Shown: piece by piece, positions 54,831 to 63,511 of the stretch
Layout of the letters: each line of letters opens with the position of its first letter
Numbering within the stretch: position 1 is the first letter of the stretch
NCBI RefSeq assembly: GCF_051262515.1
Contig: NZ_JBIMER010000014.1
Location: forward strand, 9,543-73,542
DNA length: 64,000 nt
Origin: Arthrobacter_N sp051262515
Lineage (GTDB): Bacteria; Actinomycetota; Actinomycetes; Actinomycetales; Micrococcaceae
Reading direction: 5' to 3'
Notes under the pieces: generated by a model
The model's input: only the letters and a program-made list of their open reading frames with translations
What the model was told of the DNA's origin: nothing
Database searches by the model: none
Made by a program: the position numbers and the translations under genes

Positions 54831-56417
54831 ATGACGGTGTCTAGTCGCACCAAAGTCGCCCGGGAAGAGGCCCTAATGAAGTTTGACGGAGAAATCATGG
54901 AAATACTTGCTGCGTATGATCTGACGGGTTCGTTGCGCGCCGCCGCGGAACTCACCGGCTGCTCGCACCACACGGTCGCCCGGCACGTCGCTGCCCGGGA
55001 CGCCGGTCAGCCGATCGCCGAGCCGGCCTACCGGGGCCGGGTCACCGATGCGTTCCTGCCCAAGATCGAGGAATGGATCGAGGCTTCCAAGGGCAAGATC
55101 CGAGCCGATAAAGCCCACGAGAAACTCCGTGCCCTCGGTTACGAGGGCACGGAACGCTCGACCCGCCGGGCAGTCGCGCAGGTCCGCGCCGCCTGGCGGC
55201 TCGGCCACGTCCGGGTGCACCGCCCCTGGGTGACCGAACCTGGTCAGTGGATCCAGTACGATTTCGGCGACGGCCCAGTGATCGAGGGCAAGAAGACCGT
55301 GTTGTTCGTGGCATGGCTGGCGTGGTCCCGGTTCCGGGTCGTGATCGTCCTGCGGGACCGGACGGCGCCGAGTGTGTTCGCGGCGCTGGACCGCACGTTC
55401 CGTGTCGTGGGCGGCGCCCCAACCTACGTCCTCACCGACAACGAGAAAACGGTCACCGTTTCCCACGTCGCCGGGGTCCCTGTCCGTAACCAGCAGACGG
55501 TCGAGTTCGCCCGCCATTACGGCGTGACGGTCCTGACCTGCCAGCCGGCTGATCCCGCGTCCAAGGGCGGCGTGGAGTCCTCGGTGAAACTCGCCAAGGC
55601 CGACATCGTGCCCAAGGACACCAACCTGCGCCCCGAATACGCTTCCTTCGCCGAGATCGAGGCGGCGTGTCAGGGCTTCATGGATGAGGTCAACCACCGT
55701 GAGCACCGCGCTACCCGCCGAAAACCCGCCGCGATGCTGACCTAGCAAGCGCCACGGTTGCACCGCATCCCGGACACCGCGCACACGGTCGCGTTCGGCC
55801 TCTCCCGGTCCGTCCCGGAGAACACGCCGATGGTCACCTTCGAGAACGGTCAGTACTCCGTCCCGGCGTATCTGCTCGGCGCGCGGGTGTTCGTCCGATC
55901 CCACGGCGCCGGACCCGATGAACAGGTCATCGTTGTCCACCACGGCAGCCAGGGCCCGGTGGAAGTCGCCCGGCACCCGCGCGCCCGGCCCGGCAGCCCG
56001 GCGATCAACGACGCCCACTTCCCGGACCACCGGCCCAGGATCCCTGGCGACTACACAGCGAAGGCCCGGACGGCCGCGGAGGCGGAGTTCCTCGCGATCG
56101 GGGACGGCGCCCGGACCTGGCTGCTCGAGGCCGCAGCCGCCGGGACGGCACGGATGAACGTGAAGATGGCCGAAGCCGTCGCCCTGGCCAAGATCGCCGG
56201 GCAGTCCGAAGTCGATCACGCGTTGGGAACCGCGGCCATCCATGGCCGCTTCGCGAACAAGGACCTCACCTCGATCCTGAACGCCGCGGGTTCACGCACC
56301 ACCACCCATGCCGCCAGGGAAACCCAGTCCCTCACCCAAGGCACCGCAGGGTGGGCAGCCATCGGCCAGCCACCCGCAACCGCCGAGGCCGCCGCCGTTC
56401 TGGAGGAAAGCGCATGA
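54831..56417 (+). pseudogene. istA: IS21 transposase istA with in-frame amber stop
   Basis: The frame reads through 528 residues except for TAG at 55743-55745 (codon 305). Upstream are a helix-turn-helix (LRAAAELTGCSHHTVARHV) and the DDE core (QYDFGDG, LTDNEKTV, GGVESSVKLAK). Downstream are the beta-barrel (FENGQYSVPAYLLGARVFV) and the C-terminal region. The family usually has GAG or CAG at this spot (LxEQAPRLH), so one base change explains it. The truncated protein keeps all three catalytic residues but lacks its C-terminal third. Start ATG 54831 is approximate; ATG 54876 is possible. Confidence 0.85.
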
Positions 56418-57193
56418 GTCCGGTCCCGGTCACCGCACCGGCCTTGCCGGCGGAGCTGGAGGCGCTGATGCGGCAGCTGAAGATGCCCCACGCGCGGGCT
56501 TTGGCGCCGGAGCTGATCGCGACTGCCCGCGCCCAGCGCTGGGAACCGGCCGAGGTCGTCAAGGCCCTGTTCGTCGAGGAAGTCGCCGGTCGATCCCGCT
56601 CCATGCTTGCCGCCAGGCGCAAGGCCGCGGGCTTCCCGACCGGGAAAACCTTCGACACCTGGGACCCCGCCGCATCCTCGATCCCCACGCCGACGCAGCA
56701 GGCGCTGCGGACGCTGGAATGGATCGGAAGGAAGGAGAACGTCGTGATCTGCGGCCCCTCCGGCACGGGCAAGACATTCTTCCTCGAAGCCCTCGGGCAG
56801 CAGGCCGTCGAAGCCGGACTGCGGGTCGCTTGGTTCCGCCTCGAGGACCTCGGCGCTCTCATGCGCGCCCACCGTTCCGATGACAGCGTCACCAAAGTCG
56901 TCGCCCGGATCCTGCGCGCAGATCTGGTGGTGGTCGATGACATAGGCCTCTTGCCGGTCGGCGTTGACGCGGCGGAGGGACTCTACCGTCTCGTCGACGC
57001 CGCTTATGAGAAACGGTCTATCGCGGTGTCCTCAAACTTGCATCCTGCTGGCTTTGACGAGCTCATGCCTAAAACCCTGGCAACGGCAACCGTGGACCGG
57101 CTGCTGCACCACGCCCACGTCTGCCAGACATCAGGAGATTCAATCCGACTCAGCCAGGCCTTGGCCGGAAAAGGAGTCACGCCAATGAACTAA
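56414..57193 (+). CDS. istB: IS21 helper ATPase IstB
   Basis: A 259-residue AAA+ ATPase of the IstB/DnaC type. Walker A is ICGPSGTGKTFFLEAL, Walker B LVVVDDIGLLPV, and SVSSNLHP-like sensor I follows. ATG 56414 overlaps the istA stop. It appears intact. Confidence 0.93.
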   Translation: MSPVPVTAPALPAELEALMRQLKMPHARALAPELIATARAQRWEPAEVVKALFVEEVAGRSRSMLAARRKAAGFPTGKTFDTWDPAASSIPTPTQQALRTLEWIGRKENVVICGPSGTGKTFFLEALGQQAVEAGLRVAWFRLEDLGALMRAHRSDDSVTKVVARILRADLVVVDDIGLLPVGVDAAEGLYRLVDAAYEKRSIAVSSNLHPAGFDELMPKTLATATVDRLLHHAHVCQTSGDSIRLSQALAGKGVTPMN

Positions 57194-57328
57194 ACCCCGA
57201 CCCCAACATGGCCAACGCCACCGAACATCAGGTGGGCAGATCTGGTGGCCATGAGTGGGCAGTTTTCATGGCCACCAGCGGGCATTTCTGCTGGCCGCCC
57301 ATGGGCACAAAACTATTGGCCATTGACA

Positions 57329-57599
57329 GTTACTAGCCATCTGGCTATTAGTCCGGAAAGTTGGGTGTCAGAAGGGCTATCCGCTCTGCCGGATCTCAGC
57401 GGCTTCGAGCACCTCACGGATGGCGATGGTGGTGGAGACTTCGAACTCAGAGAGGAGCGACCGCCCAGAGGCGCCACGTGCAGGGGATGCCTGAACCTGA
57501 ACAAAGTCGTCCGCGCCTCATCCACGGCGGCCCGAACCACGCGCCGGCAGGTAAGTGGCATCTTGAAGAAGTGGTAGCTCATTGGCATCGCTGGAGATA
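57329..57599. other. Stretch between IS21 and the recombination site
   Basis: A minus-strand frame (57313-57588) and plus-strand frames are open here, but the former borrows its stop from the IS and none shows a domain. Before the IS inserted, this DNA adjoined the upstream region of the 53657-54610 gene. Confidence 0.4.
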
Positions 57600-57780
57600 T
57601 GTCTCAACAAACGTTCGTTTGATGAGACATCCCAAGACGCGCCCGAAGGGGGTCGAATTGGCGAAGGTCGAACCCCGTCATGACCACGATCTGCTGCCGA
57701 TCGGATCAGCGCGTTGCGTCTCAATACACTGTCTCATTCGCTATTGTCTCAACTAAATGGAATTGATCGATTTTTGAGAC
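57600..57780. other. Putative res site cluster of the serine recombinase
   Basis: TGTCTCAACAAACG (57600-57613) and CGTTTGATGAGACA (57616-57629) are near-perfect inverted arms about a TT centre, a good crossover site. Further half-sites are CGTCTCA (57717-57723), TGTCTCA (57730-57736 and 57745-57751) and TGAGAC (57775-57780). They lie directly upstream of the recombinase start, as res subsites do in Tn3-type elements. Confidence 0.65.
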
Positions 57781-57788
57781 GGGGCACA

Positions 57789-58385
57789 GTGGCAAGTCTG
57801 GGATACGCACGGGTCAGCACGTTCGAACAGAACGCGGGCCTGCAGACCCGGGCGCTCGACGGTGCCGGGTGCTTGAAGGTCTACACGGACCACGGGGTCA
57901 GCGGCACCCAAGCCAAGCGACCGCAGCTGGACCAGCTGTTGGAGAACGCCAGGGCGGGGGACGAGCTGGTGGTGTGGAAGCTGGACCGGCTCGGTCGCAA
58001 CACGCGCCACCTGCTCGAGCTCGTGGACTCGCTCGAATCCCGGGGCATCCACTTCCGATCGCTCACGGAGGGCATCGTGACCACCGGACCGATGGGCAAG
58101 GCCATGCTGACGATCATGTTCGCGTTCGCCCAGCTCGAGCGCGACCAACTGGCCGAACGCACCCGCGCCGGACTGGCCGCGGCCGCCGAGCGCGGCCGCA
58201 GGGGCGGCCGGCCCGGCGTCACGCCCGAGAGCGAGAAAGTGAGGCAGGCCGGGCAGTACCGGGGGGCCGGGTTGACCCCGCCCGAGATTGGCAAGCTGCT
58301 GGGCATCAGCCGAGCCACCGTGTACCGATATTTGGGCCTGCTCGCCCAAGAGGTGAACTGCCGCCTCGACTGCGGTCTCCGATGA
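57789..58385 (+). CDS. Serine recombinase (resolvase/invertase)
   Basis: A 198-residue small serine recombinase from GTG 57789. The catalytic Ser is in LGYARVSTFEQN. Conserved segments follow (VSGTQAKRPQLDQLL, KLDRLGRNTRHLLELV, FAQLERDQLAERT), then a C-terminal helix-turn-helix (LTPPEIGKLLGISRATVYRYL). No Tn3 transposase is present, so it is either a transposon remnant or a standalone recombinase acting on the adjacent sites. Confidence 0.92.
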   Translation: MASLGYARVSTFEQNAGLQTRALDGAGCLKVYTDHGVSGTQAKRPQLDQLLENARAGDELVVWKLDRLGRNTRHLLELVDSLESRGIHFRSLTEGIVTTGPMGKAMLTIMFAFAQLERDQLAERTRAGLAAAAERGRRGGRPGVTPESEKVRQAGQYRGAGLTPPEIGKLLGISRATVYRYLGLLAQEVNCRLDCGLR

Positions 58386-58499
58386 CGCGCGGCCACTGGG
58401 GCACCAGGCACGCCCCTCTGTATCAATCCATGCCGGTTCCAGCGAGTCGCGCCGCGACATACGTAAATTTGGTGGAAGATTTCTTCAAAAGGAGCTATT

Positions 58500-58640
58500 T
58501 TGCCCACCAACATTCACATTCATCACGACCGACTCTGGTCGGTGACCTTTGAGAACCATGAGTATCAGACGAAAACATATAAGACCTGCGGCATTGTGAG
58601 AATTAGTGCCGCGATCGTAAGGGGCTCGTTGAATGCTTGA
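58500..58640 (+). CDS. 46-residue protein coupled to the RloC-like gene
   Basis: TTG 58500 is preceded by AAAAGGAG at the ideal distance of five bases. The frame encodes 46 residues (MPTNIHIHHDRLWSV, then FENHEYQTKTYKTCG, ending RGSLNA) and its TGA lies 6-8 bases inside the next gene, so translation is coupled. It has a His-rich start, mixed charge and no signal peptide or membrane segment. No homologue is known to me. The position suggests an inhibitor, sensor or antitoxin for the downstream nuclease-like ATPase. It is short, so chance is possible, but the ribosome-binding site and overlap are strong. Confidence 0.6.
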   Translation: MPTNIHIHHDRLWSVTFENHEYQTKTYKTCGIVRISAAIVRGSLNA

Positions 58641-60942
58641 GTCACTGCGCCTGAAAGGCGCTCCCGCGTTTGGCCTGGAAGTGGGGGTGACCGTTGGTCC
58701 CTTGACTCCAGTGACCTTCATCTTTGGCCCGAATGGATCCGGCAAAACAACCATCAGCCGGGCGTTCGCAAACCCGGCGCGCTTCCCCGACACCGAGCTC
58801 AAATGGGCTCCTTTGACGGGAACGCACACTATCAAGGTCTACAACCGTGACTACGTCGCTGAAACCCTGAAGCAGGCTGCGAACCTTCCCGGGGTGTTTC
58901 TACTCGGTAAGACGAGCGGGGAGATCCAGGCCGAGATTGATGAACTGACAGGTTCCTCGGGGTCCATAGTCGGTGTGAGGAAGCAGCTTAAACATCTCCG
59001 CGGTTCTCTGAGTGAGAAGCAGTTAGATCTTGCAGCTGTCCGCGAGGCACTCAGAGAGGCCGCTTGGAGCAAGCGCTCTGAAGTCCCGTCCACGCTCCAG
59101 GAGATGTTCGTCGGTTTCAACAACAGCAAAGAAAACCTGCTCACCCGGCTCCTCCAAGTTGTGGACACAAAGGGCTCGGCTGTTGACGACTTCGATGCGT
59201 TGGATACCGAGGCGGAAGCGGTGCTGGCAGAAGACGCAGTCCACCTACTGGAACTTTCCGGCGGCCAACATATCCGTCTCGAAGACATTCCTGGTTTCGA
59301 ATTACTCGCAATTCCGATTGTTGGCAGTGGGGACGTGGGTCTCGCGCCGTTGATTCAGCAGCTTCAGAATGCAGATTGGGTGGAGCATGGACGGCACTAT
59401 CTAGGCGATGCCGGCGACCTGTGCCCGTTTTGCCAGCAGACGGTTCCAGAAAATCTCGCGAAGCAGCTCAACGACTACTTCGACATCCGCTACACACACC
59501 AGATTGGGCAACTGAAGGGGTTTCAGCACCACATTCAGACGTGGGTCGGTCGCTGGCGCACCTATATCAGTGACGTTCTCACCAATGGTGGAGCGACTGA
59601 TCACCTCAACGCCGAGCGTTTCCAGGCAGCGCGGCTGCAACTCGAACAGGCCATGGAGCAATTGACGTCGACGCTTGCCACGAAACTCAGCGGACCATCC
59701 GCAATCGTGGACGTCGTGTACCCTGCTGCCGAGATTGATGCGGTGAATACCATCGTGGAGGAGGCTAACACCTCCATAAGAGCGTTCAATCTGCGCTTGC
59801 AGAACCGTGCGACCGAAAAGAAGGCACTTCTTGAGCGCTGCTGGACCAGCTTTGCTCGTCAAACACTTGCGACGGAAGTGGGACACTTCGAGGGCGCAAT
59901 GCCCGGATTGGACAAGGGCAAGGAGAAGCTGTCAGCCAGGATCAAGTCGGAGGAGGATCTTCTCGAAAAGAAGGAAAGTCGTCTCCGTGAACTGCAGACG
60001 CAGGTGACATCCAGCAAGCCGATCATCGAGACCATTAACCGTCTCCTCGACTCGGTCGGTTTCCACAGCTTCCGCCTGAAGGAGTCCACCGCGGTGCAGG
60101 ACGGCTACTCCTTGGTTCGCGAGAGTGGTGAGATTGCTGCCGACACGCTCAGCGAGGGCGAGCAGACGTTCATCACGTTCCTGTACTTCGCACAGTCATT
60201 GCAGGGCACACCTCAGGAGAGTGGTGAGCTAAACGATCTTGTCGCAGTTATCGACGATCCGATCTCGAGCTTGGATAGTGATGTGCTGTACGTCGTGTCG
60301 ACCCTCGTTCGACGCATAGTCGCTGACATTGCTGACGGCAAGGGGCGAGTTCGCCAACTTGTACTGTTGACGCACAACGCGCACTTCCACAAAGAGGTCA
60401 CGTATAAGGCCCAGAGCGACAAGCATGGTACTTGGCGGTACGGCGTTGTCCGTAAGCGGAACGGGCAACCGAGCGAGATTGTTCTCGGGGCCGACAACCC
60501 GATTCAGACTGCCTACGCTGCGCTGTGGGAAGAGATTAAGCGGTCGTCGCAAGAACCTTCGGTATCGACTGGGAGTCTTCAGAACATTCTGCGCAGGATT
60601 CTCGAGACGTACTTTAAGGTTCTCGGTGGGGTGGACACCGCCGCGATCATAGAAAAGTTTGACGGCGCCGACCGAGTTATCTGTCGCGGGTTGTTCTCTT
60701 GGGTCAATGCCGGCTCGCATTCGATCTTTGATGACATCGACTACTCACCTACGGCCACAACGGTGGAGGCTAATCTCCGCGTGTTCCGGCGGATTTTCGA
60801 GGAGCAAAACCAGAAGGGCCACTATCTCATGATGATGGGGGAATCGGCGGGCTCCCCAGTGATGGCAGGTGAGACGCCGACCAGCGCTGAGCTCGTGGAA
60901 AGAGATCTTCCTCAGGTGACGATTCTTGCGGGTGCGTTCTAA
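58633..60942 (+). CDS. PrrC/RloC-like AAA ATPase, candidate anticodon nuclease
   Basis: A 769-residue ABC/SMC-type ATPase of the AAA_13 group. Walker A FGPNGSGKTT lies at 31-40, long coiled coils flank a zinc hook CPFC (264-267), the signature LSEGEQTFITF is near 505 and Walker B VAVIDDPISSLD near 536. In the C-terminal domain R654-x3-E658 and H696 (in NAGSHSIFDD) have about the order and spacing of the PrrC Arg-Glu-His nuclease triad. RloC proteins combine such a nuclease with a zinc hook and cut tRNA anticodon loops on DNA damage or phage attack. The nuclease assignment is inference; other AAA_13 defence proteins share the fold. Confidence 0.8.
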   Translation: MLESLRLKGAPAFGLEVGVTVGPLTPVTFIFGPNGSGKTTISRAFANPARFPDTELKWAPLTGTHTIKVYNRDYVAETLKQAANLPGVFLLGKTSGEIQAEIDELTGSSGSIVGVRKQLKHLRGSLSEKQLDLAAVREALREAAWSKRSEVPSTLQEMFVGFNNSKENLLTRLLQVVDTKGSAVDDFDALDTEAEAVLAEDAVHLLELSGGQHIRLEDIPGFELLAIPIVGSGDVGLAPLIQQLQNADWVEHGRHYLGDAGDLCPFCQQTVPENLAKQLNDYFDIRYTHQIGQLKGFQHHIQTWVGRWRTYISDVLTNGGATDHLNAERFQAARLQLEQAMEQLTSTLATKLSGPSAIVDVVYPAAEIDAVNTIVEEANTSIRAFNLRLQNRATEKKALLERCWTSFARQTLATEVGHFEGAMPGLDKGKEKLSARIKSEEDLLEKKESRLRELQTQVTSSKPIIETINRLLDSVGFHSFRLKESTAVQDGYSLVRESGEIAADTLSEGEQTFITFLYFAQSLQGTPQESGELNDLVAVIDDPISSLDSDVLYVVSTLVRRIVADIADGKGRVRQLVLLTHNAHFHKEVTYKAQSDKHGTWRYGVVRKRNGQPSEIVLGADNPIQTAYAALWEEIKRSSQEPSVSTGSLQNILRRILETYFKVLGGVDTAAIIEKFDGADRVICRGLFSWVNAGSHSIFDDIDYSPTATTVEANLRVFRRIFEEQNQKGHYLMMMGESAGSPVMAGETPTSAELVERDLPQVTILAGAF

Positions 60943-61190
60943 GGACTCGTTGTCTGAAAGTCATGCCTACCAGTGGCTCGAAGTGCACGCGCGTGAATCC
61001 CAGTTACCTCAGCCAGCCATACCGCCTTGAAAAGCCCTCGCCGGGCGTGGCTGGGGCGATTTACGGTGAGACGTCTTTGCAAGACAGTGGGAGTGCCGCC
61101 ACTTCGCCGAAGAGCATTGGTGCGCTCTGGGTGAGTCGGGTGTCTCAAAAAAACTGTTGCATGTCGAGACATGCGGACGTAGACGGAGGG

Positions 61191-61843
61191 TCAGTCTTCG
61201 GAGACCTCGCATGAGACGAGTTCCTGCTCGATGAACCAGGCCAGCTGGCGGGCCGGGTCATTTAGGAAGCCCTGCCATATGTGCGTTCCGGCGAAGTGCT
61301 CGTGGGTCATGCCGAGTTCTGAGCAGCGTCGCTGGATCTCGTCCATGAGCGACTCCGGCGTGTTGTCCTCCTTGGCCCCGAAATAGGCCGAAAGGATCGC
61401 GAACTGTCCCGGGACGAGTGAATTGATCTGTTTCGGGTCTACTCCGTCGAAGTACTGGTCCTTCTCCCTTGGGCGTTGGTTCCCGGTCGAGAGGTGGTCG
61501 TGCAGCCATTCCACCGCGTTGAGCGTCTGTCTTGGAAGTCGGAAGGCTTCGGGCGACTCGACGATCTTCGATGCGGCGGCAACCACGCGCTGGGCCTGTT
61601 CGCCCGTCGGCACGTCGCGGCGGCCGGCCGTTGCTCGGGCCAGTTCGCTTCGCATCAGGGTCATCGCCGCCAGAGGCCGGCCCAGCTCACAGACAACCTC
61701 GGACGCTTCGCTTCCGAGGAGAAGAGTGAATACTCCCTGCCTGGGCACTTCGGTATCCACATAGACATAATGGGCGAGAGAAGCCGCTCAGTCTCCCTCA
61801 AGAGCGCTGAGAAATAGCGATGTACTTCGTGGTCGTCACTCAT
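61191..61843 (-). pseudogene. Unknown gene with one frameshift near its 5' end
   Basis: ATG 61843 overlaps the stop of the upstream gene (ATGA) and opens MSDDHEVHRYFSALLRETERLLS. Near 61770, one base missing in a CCC run would join it to HYVYVDTEVPRQGVFTLLL and a further 185 residues ending at 61191. As it stands the first frame ends early and the main frame lacks its start unless an internal GTG or ATG is used (ATG 61760). The sum is about 217 residues, mostly helical, with no recognised domain. Confidence 0.6.
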
Positions 61844-62472
61844 CGTCCGAAAGCCTTGCCAAATCGCAGATAAGGATGGTGCCGGCCGCGGCTCAGGTCC
61901 GCGCGGGCCTTGGAGAGCACGGAATCATAGGCGACCGGATCGAACGTGAAGTCTGTTGTGTTGGGGATGAGGGCATCAGCGCCGCCGTCCTGTTCCTCGT
62001 CTTTCCATCCGAGGGCCCGCCAGGTAACGGCCTCTGCGGTTCGGCCGATTTCTACTGACAAGATGCCGTCGCTGATGTCGAAGCAGGCTGCACAGTAGTA
62101 GAGCCCCGCCCTGTCCGGCGGTTGGCCGATACCGGTGCCTTGAAGCTGGCTCAACTGGTCGATCGCGCCTCGCCGGGAAGTCGAAGTGAGTATCGTGACA
62201 AGGTCTGGCACCGGAACTTTGTAATCCGCATCAGGCTGTTCCCAGCCCTGCCACCAATAGCGCAGCGGCTTGCCGTCAATAACGATGTCCAGGCGCTGGC
62301 TTTCAGCCGCCCTCTTCCTGCGGGAGTAATCGGCGAACTCCATGGCTACGAACTCGGGATCCTGAGGTTCCAGCGTCAGAACGTTCCGGTGCTTCATTGG
62401 GGCATCATATCGATGTTTGGGGCAGTCCTTGCCCGTGGGATGTGGCCGGTCGAAGTCAGTCGTTTTAGCCAC
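61840..62472 (-). CDS. Protein of unknown function, first gene of a minus-strand pair
   Basis: A 210-residue frame from GTG 62472; ATG 62397 (MKHRNVLTLEPQDPEF) may be the true start and would give 185 residues. It has strands and aromatic residues (PLRYWWQGWEQPDADYKVP) and LYYCAACFDISDGILSVEIG. No family is recognised. It is translationally coupled to the downstream gene by ATGA. Confidence 0.6.
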   Translation of the reverse strand: MAKTTDFDRPHPTGKDCPKHRYDAPMKHRNVLTLEPQDPEFVAMEFADYSRRKRAAESQRLDIVIDGKPLRYWWQGWEQPDADYKVPVPDLVTILTSTSRRGAIDQLSQLQGTGIGQPPDRAGLYYCAACFDISDGILSVEIGRTAEAVTWRALGWKDEEQDGGADALIPNTTDFTFDPVAYDSVLSKARADLSRGRHHPYLRFGKAFGR

Positions 62473-62527
62473 CGACGGCGAACACGATCGTCGATCTTTC
62501 TCCGCCCGAACCCGGGCTGCTACAACG

Positions 62528-62806
62528 ATGCGATGGGATGGCGGGACGCTGGTCCTAGACTGCGCCGAGTACGAGGTCGCCCTGGAACGGACGGTCGGAC
62601 AGTTGAACCGCAGCTTCGTAGCCTATTGGCGGTGTACGGCGCCCCACGCGACCCTTGGACTGGAGCGTATGGTTTTCCCGCAAGGGGGCGCGAGCTGCAG
62701 TCCGACCTGTACGGCATCAAAGCTTCATTCCATCATCCGGCTTGGCGGCGACGGTGGTGTCACGCGTTCTCGAGTCGCCGCAGCAATCCGGCGTTCTCTG
62801 CGATGA
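62528..62806 (+). CDS. Possible small ORF, doubtful
   Basis: A 92-codon frame starting MRWDGGTLVLDCAEYEVALE. The first 50 codons have the high third-position GC expected of coding DNA here; the last part does not. No ribosome-binding site is clear. It overlaps the 3' end of a minus-strand small ORF, so at most one is fully real. Confidence 0.3.
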   Translation: MRWDGGTLVLDCAEYEVALERTVGQLNRSFVAYWRCTAPHATLGLERMVFPQGGASCSPTCTASKLHSIIRLGGDGGVTRSRVAAAIRRSLR

Positions 62807-62915
62807 CCGCCTCGATGGCCGTGTCCATCCGCTGGTCCCGGCCGTCGGAGGAGCACGGCGCCGCACCATGGGGTTCGGCGGGCTCGGCTGGTTTGTCAGG
62901 GGGGTTCACGGTCAT
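62760..62915 (-). CDS. Possible 51-residue protein
   Basis: ATG 62915 opens 51 codons (MTVNPPDKPAEPAEPHG, then MDTAIEAVIAENAGLLRRLENA) with strong third-position GC bias. A disordered Pro/Glu start leads to one amphipathic helix. The Shine-Dalgarno is weak. It may be a complete small protein or the N-terminus of a truncated gene. Confidence 0.4.
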   Translation of the reverse strand: MTVNPPDKPAEPAEPHGAAPCSSDGRDQRMDTAIEAVIAENAGLLRRLENA

Positions 62916-63068
62916 GTCTCTAGGGTAGACCCGGGGGCACGAAGAAGGCCCTAACCAGTTTCTGGTGGGGCTACGTTCGCGCGGGGGCGGCTACGCGGAG
63001 CCTTCAACTTCCTCCTTCACGGCGAATCAGGCCGAAGCCTGGTGGCGGGATTCTAATCGAGGATCGTG

Positions 63069-63422
63069 TCACGTGTAGCAGCCCATAGGTCCCATTTCCG
63101 CGGCGGGCGTCGCAACGAGGTTCTTGCGGTCGGGTCCCTCCGCCAGACCGGCGACCTCGACGACGGAGGACGGGCGGTTGGAGTCGCCATTAGCCAGCTT
63201 CCGCACCAGTTGTATGAACCAGGCATCCAGATGGTACGTGGAACCGGTCATGGTGGTGGCACGAACTCGCACCAGGGACACGCGTACCTCCCATTCCTTT
63301 GGATGCTCAGTGGACGGTTGGCCTGCTTTCCTCCAGTTGACGCTCGGGGACGTGCGGCGTCGGACGGGTGGCGAGGTGACCCGGTAGTCGAGGACAAGCG
63401 GCCGCCGGCCGGCGCGTTCCAT
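63069..63422 (-). CDS. Small protein of unknown function
   Basis: A 117-residue frame from ATG 63422. It has a basic N-terminal region, then EWEVRVSLVRVRATTMTGSTYHLDAWFIQLVRKLANGD, which alternates strand and helix, and a Cys near the end. No family is recognised. It is divergent from the ATPase-like gene at 63512. Longer open frame upstream of 63422 lies opposite that gene and was rejected. Confidence 0.45.
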   Translation of the reverse strand: MERAGRRPLVLDYRVTSPPVRRRTSPSVNWRKAGQPSTEHPKEWEVRVSLVRVRATTMTGSTYHLDAWFIQLVRKLANGDSNRPSSVVEVAGLAEGPDRKNLVATPAAEMGPMGCYT

Positions 63423-63511
63423 CAGGCCATGTCGGTCCCAGACCGGCAGGTATCTACCGGTTGACTGCGAAATGAGCGTGTGGCATTTATTGACGGGGTT
63501 AGGCTGGCGCC

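Larger units (their letters stand above)
54683..57328 (+). mobile_element. IS21-family insertion sequence, 2646 bp
   Basis: Carries istA and istB. The ends begin TGTTAGCGGCCA (left) and, on the complementary strand, TGTCAATGGCCA (right). Multiple subterminal copies of a GGCCAT...CTGCCCA motif occur at both ends (54683-54780 and 57236-57328), the IS21 hallmark. GTTACT flanks it on both sides (54677-54682 and 57329-57334), a 6-bp target duplication. It inserted upstream of the 53657-54610 gene. Confidence 0.9.

Noticed and set aside
57313..57588. A 91-codon minus-strand frame at the right IS21 edge
   Set aside because: Its stop lies inside the IS; the pre-insertion frame is not in phase with the gene beyond.
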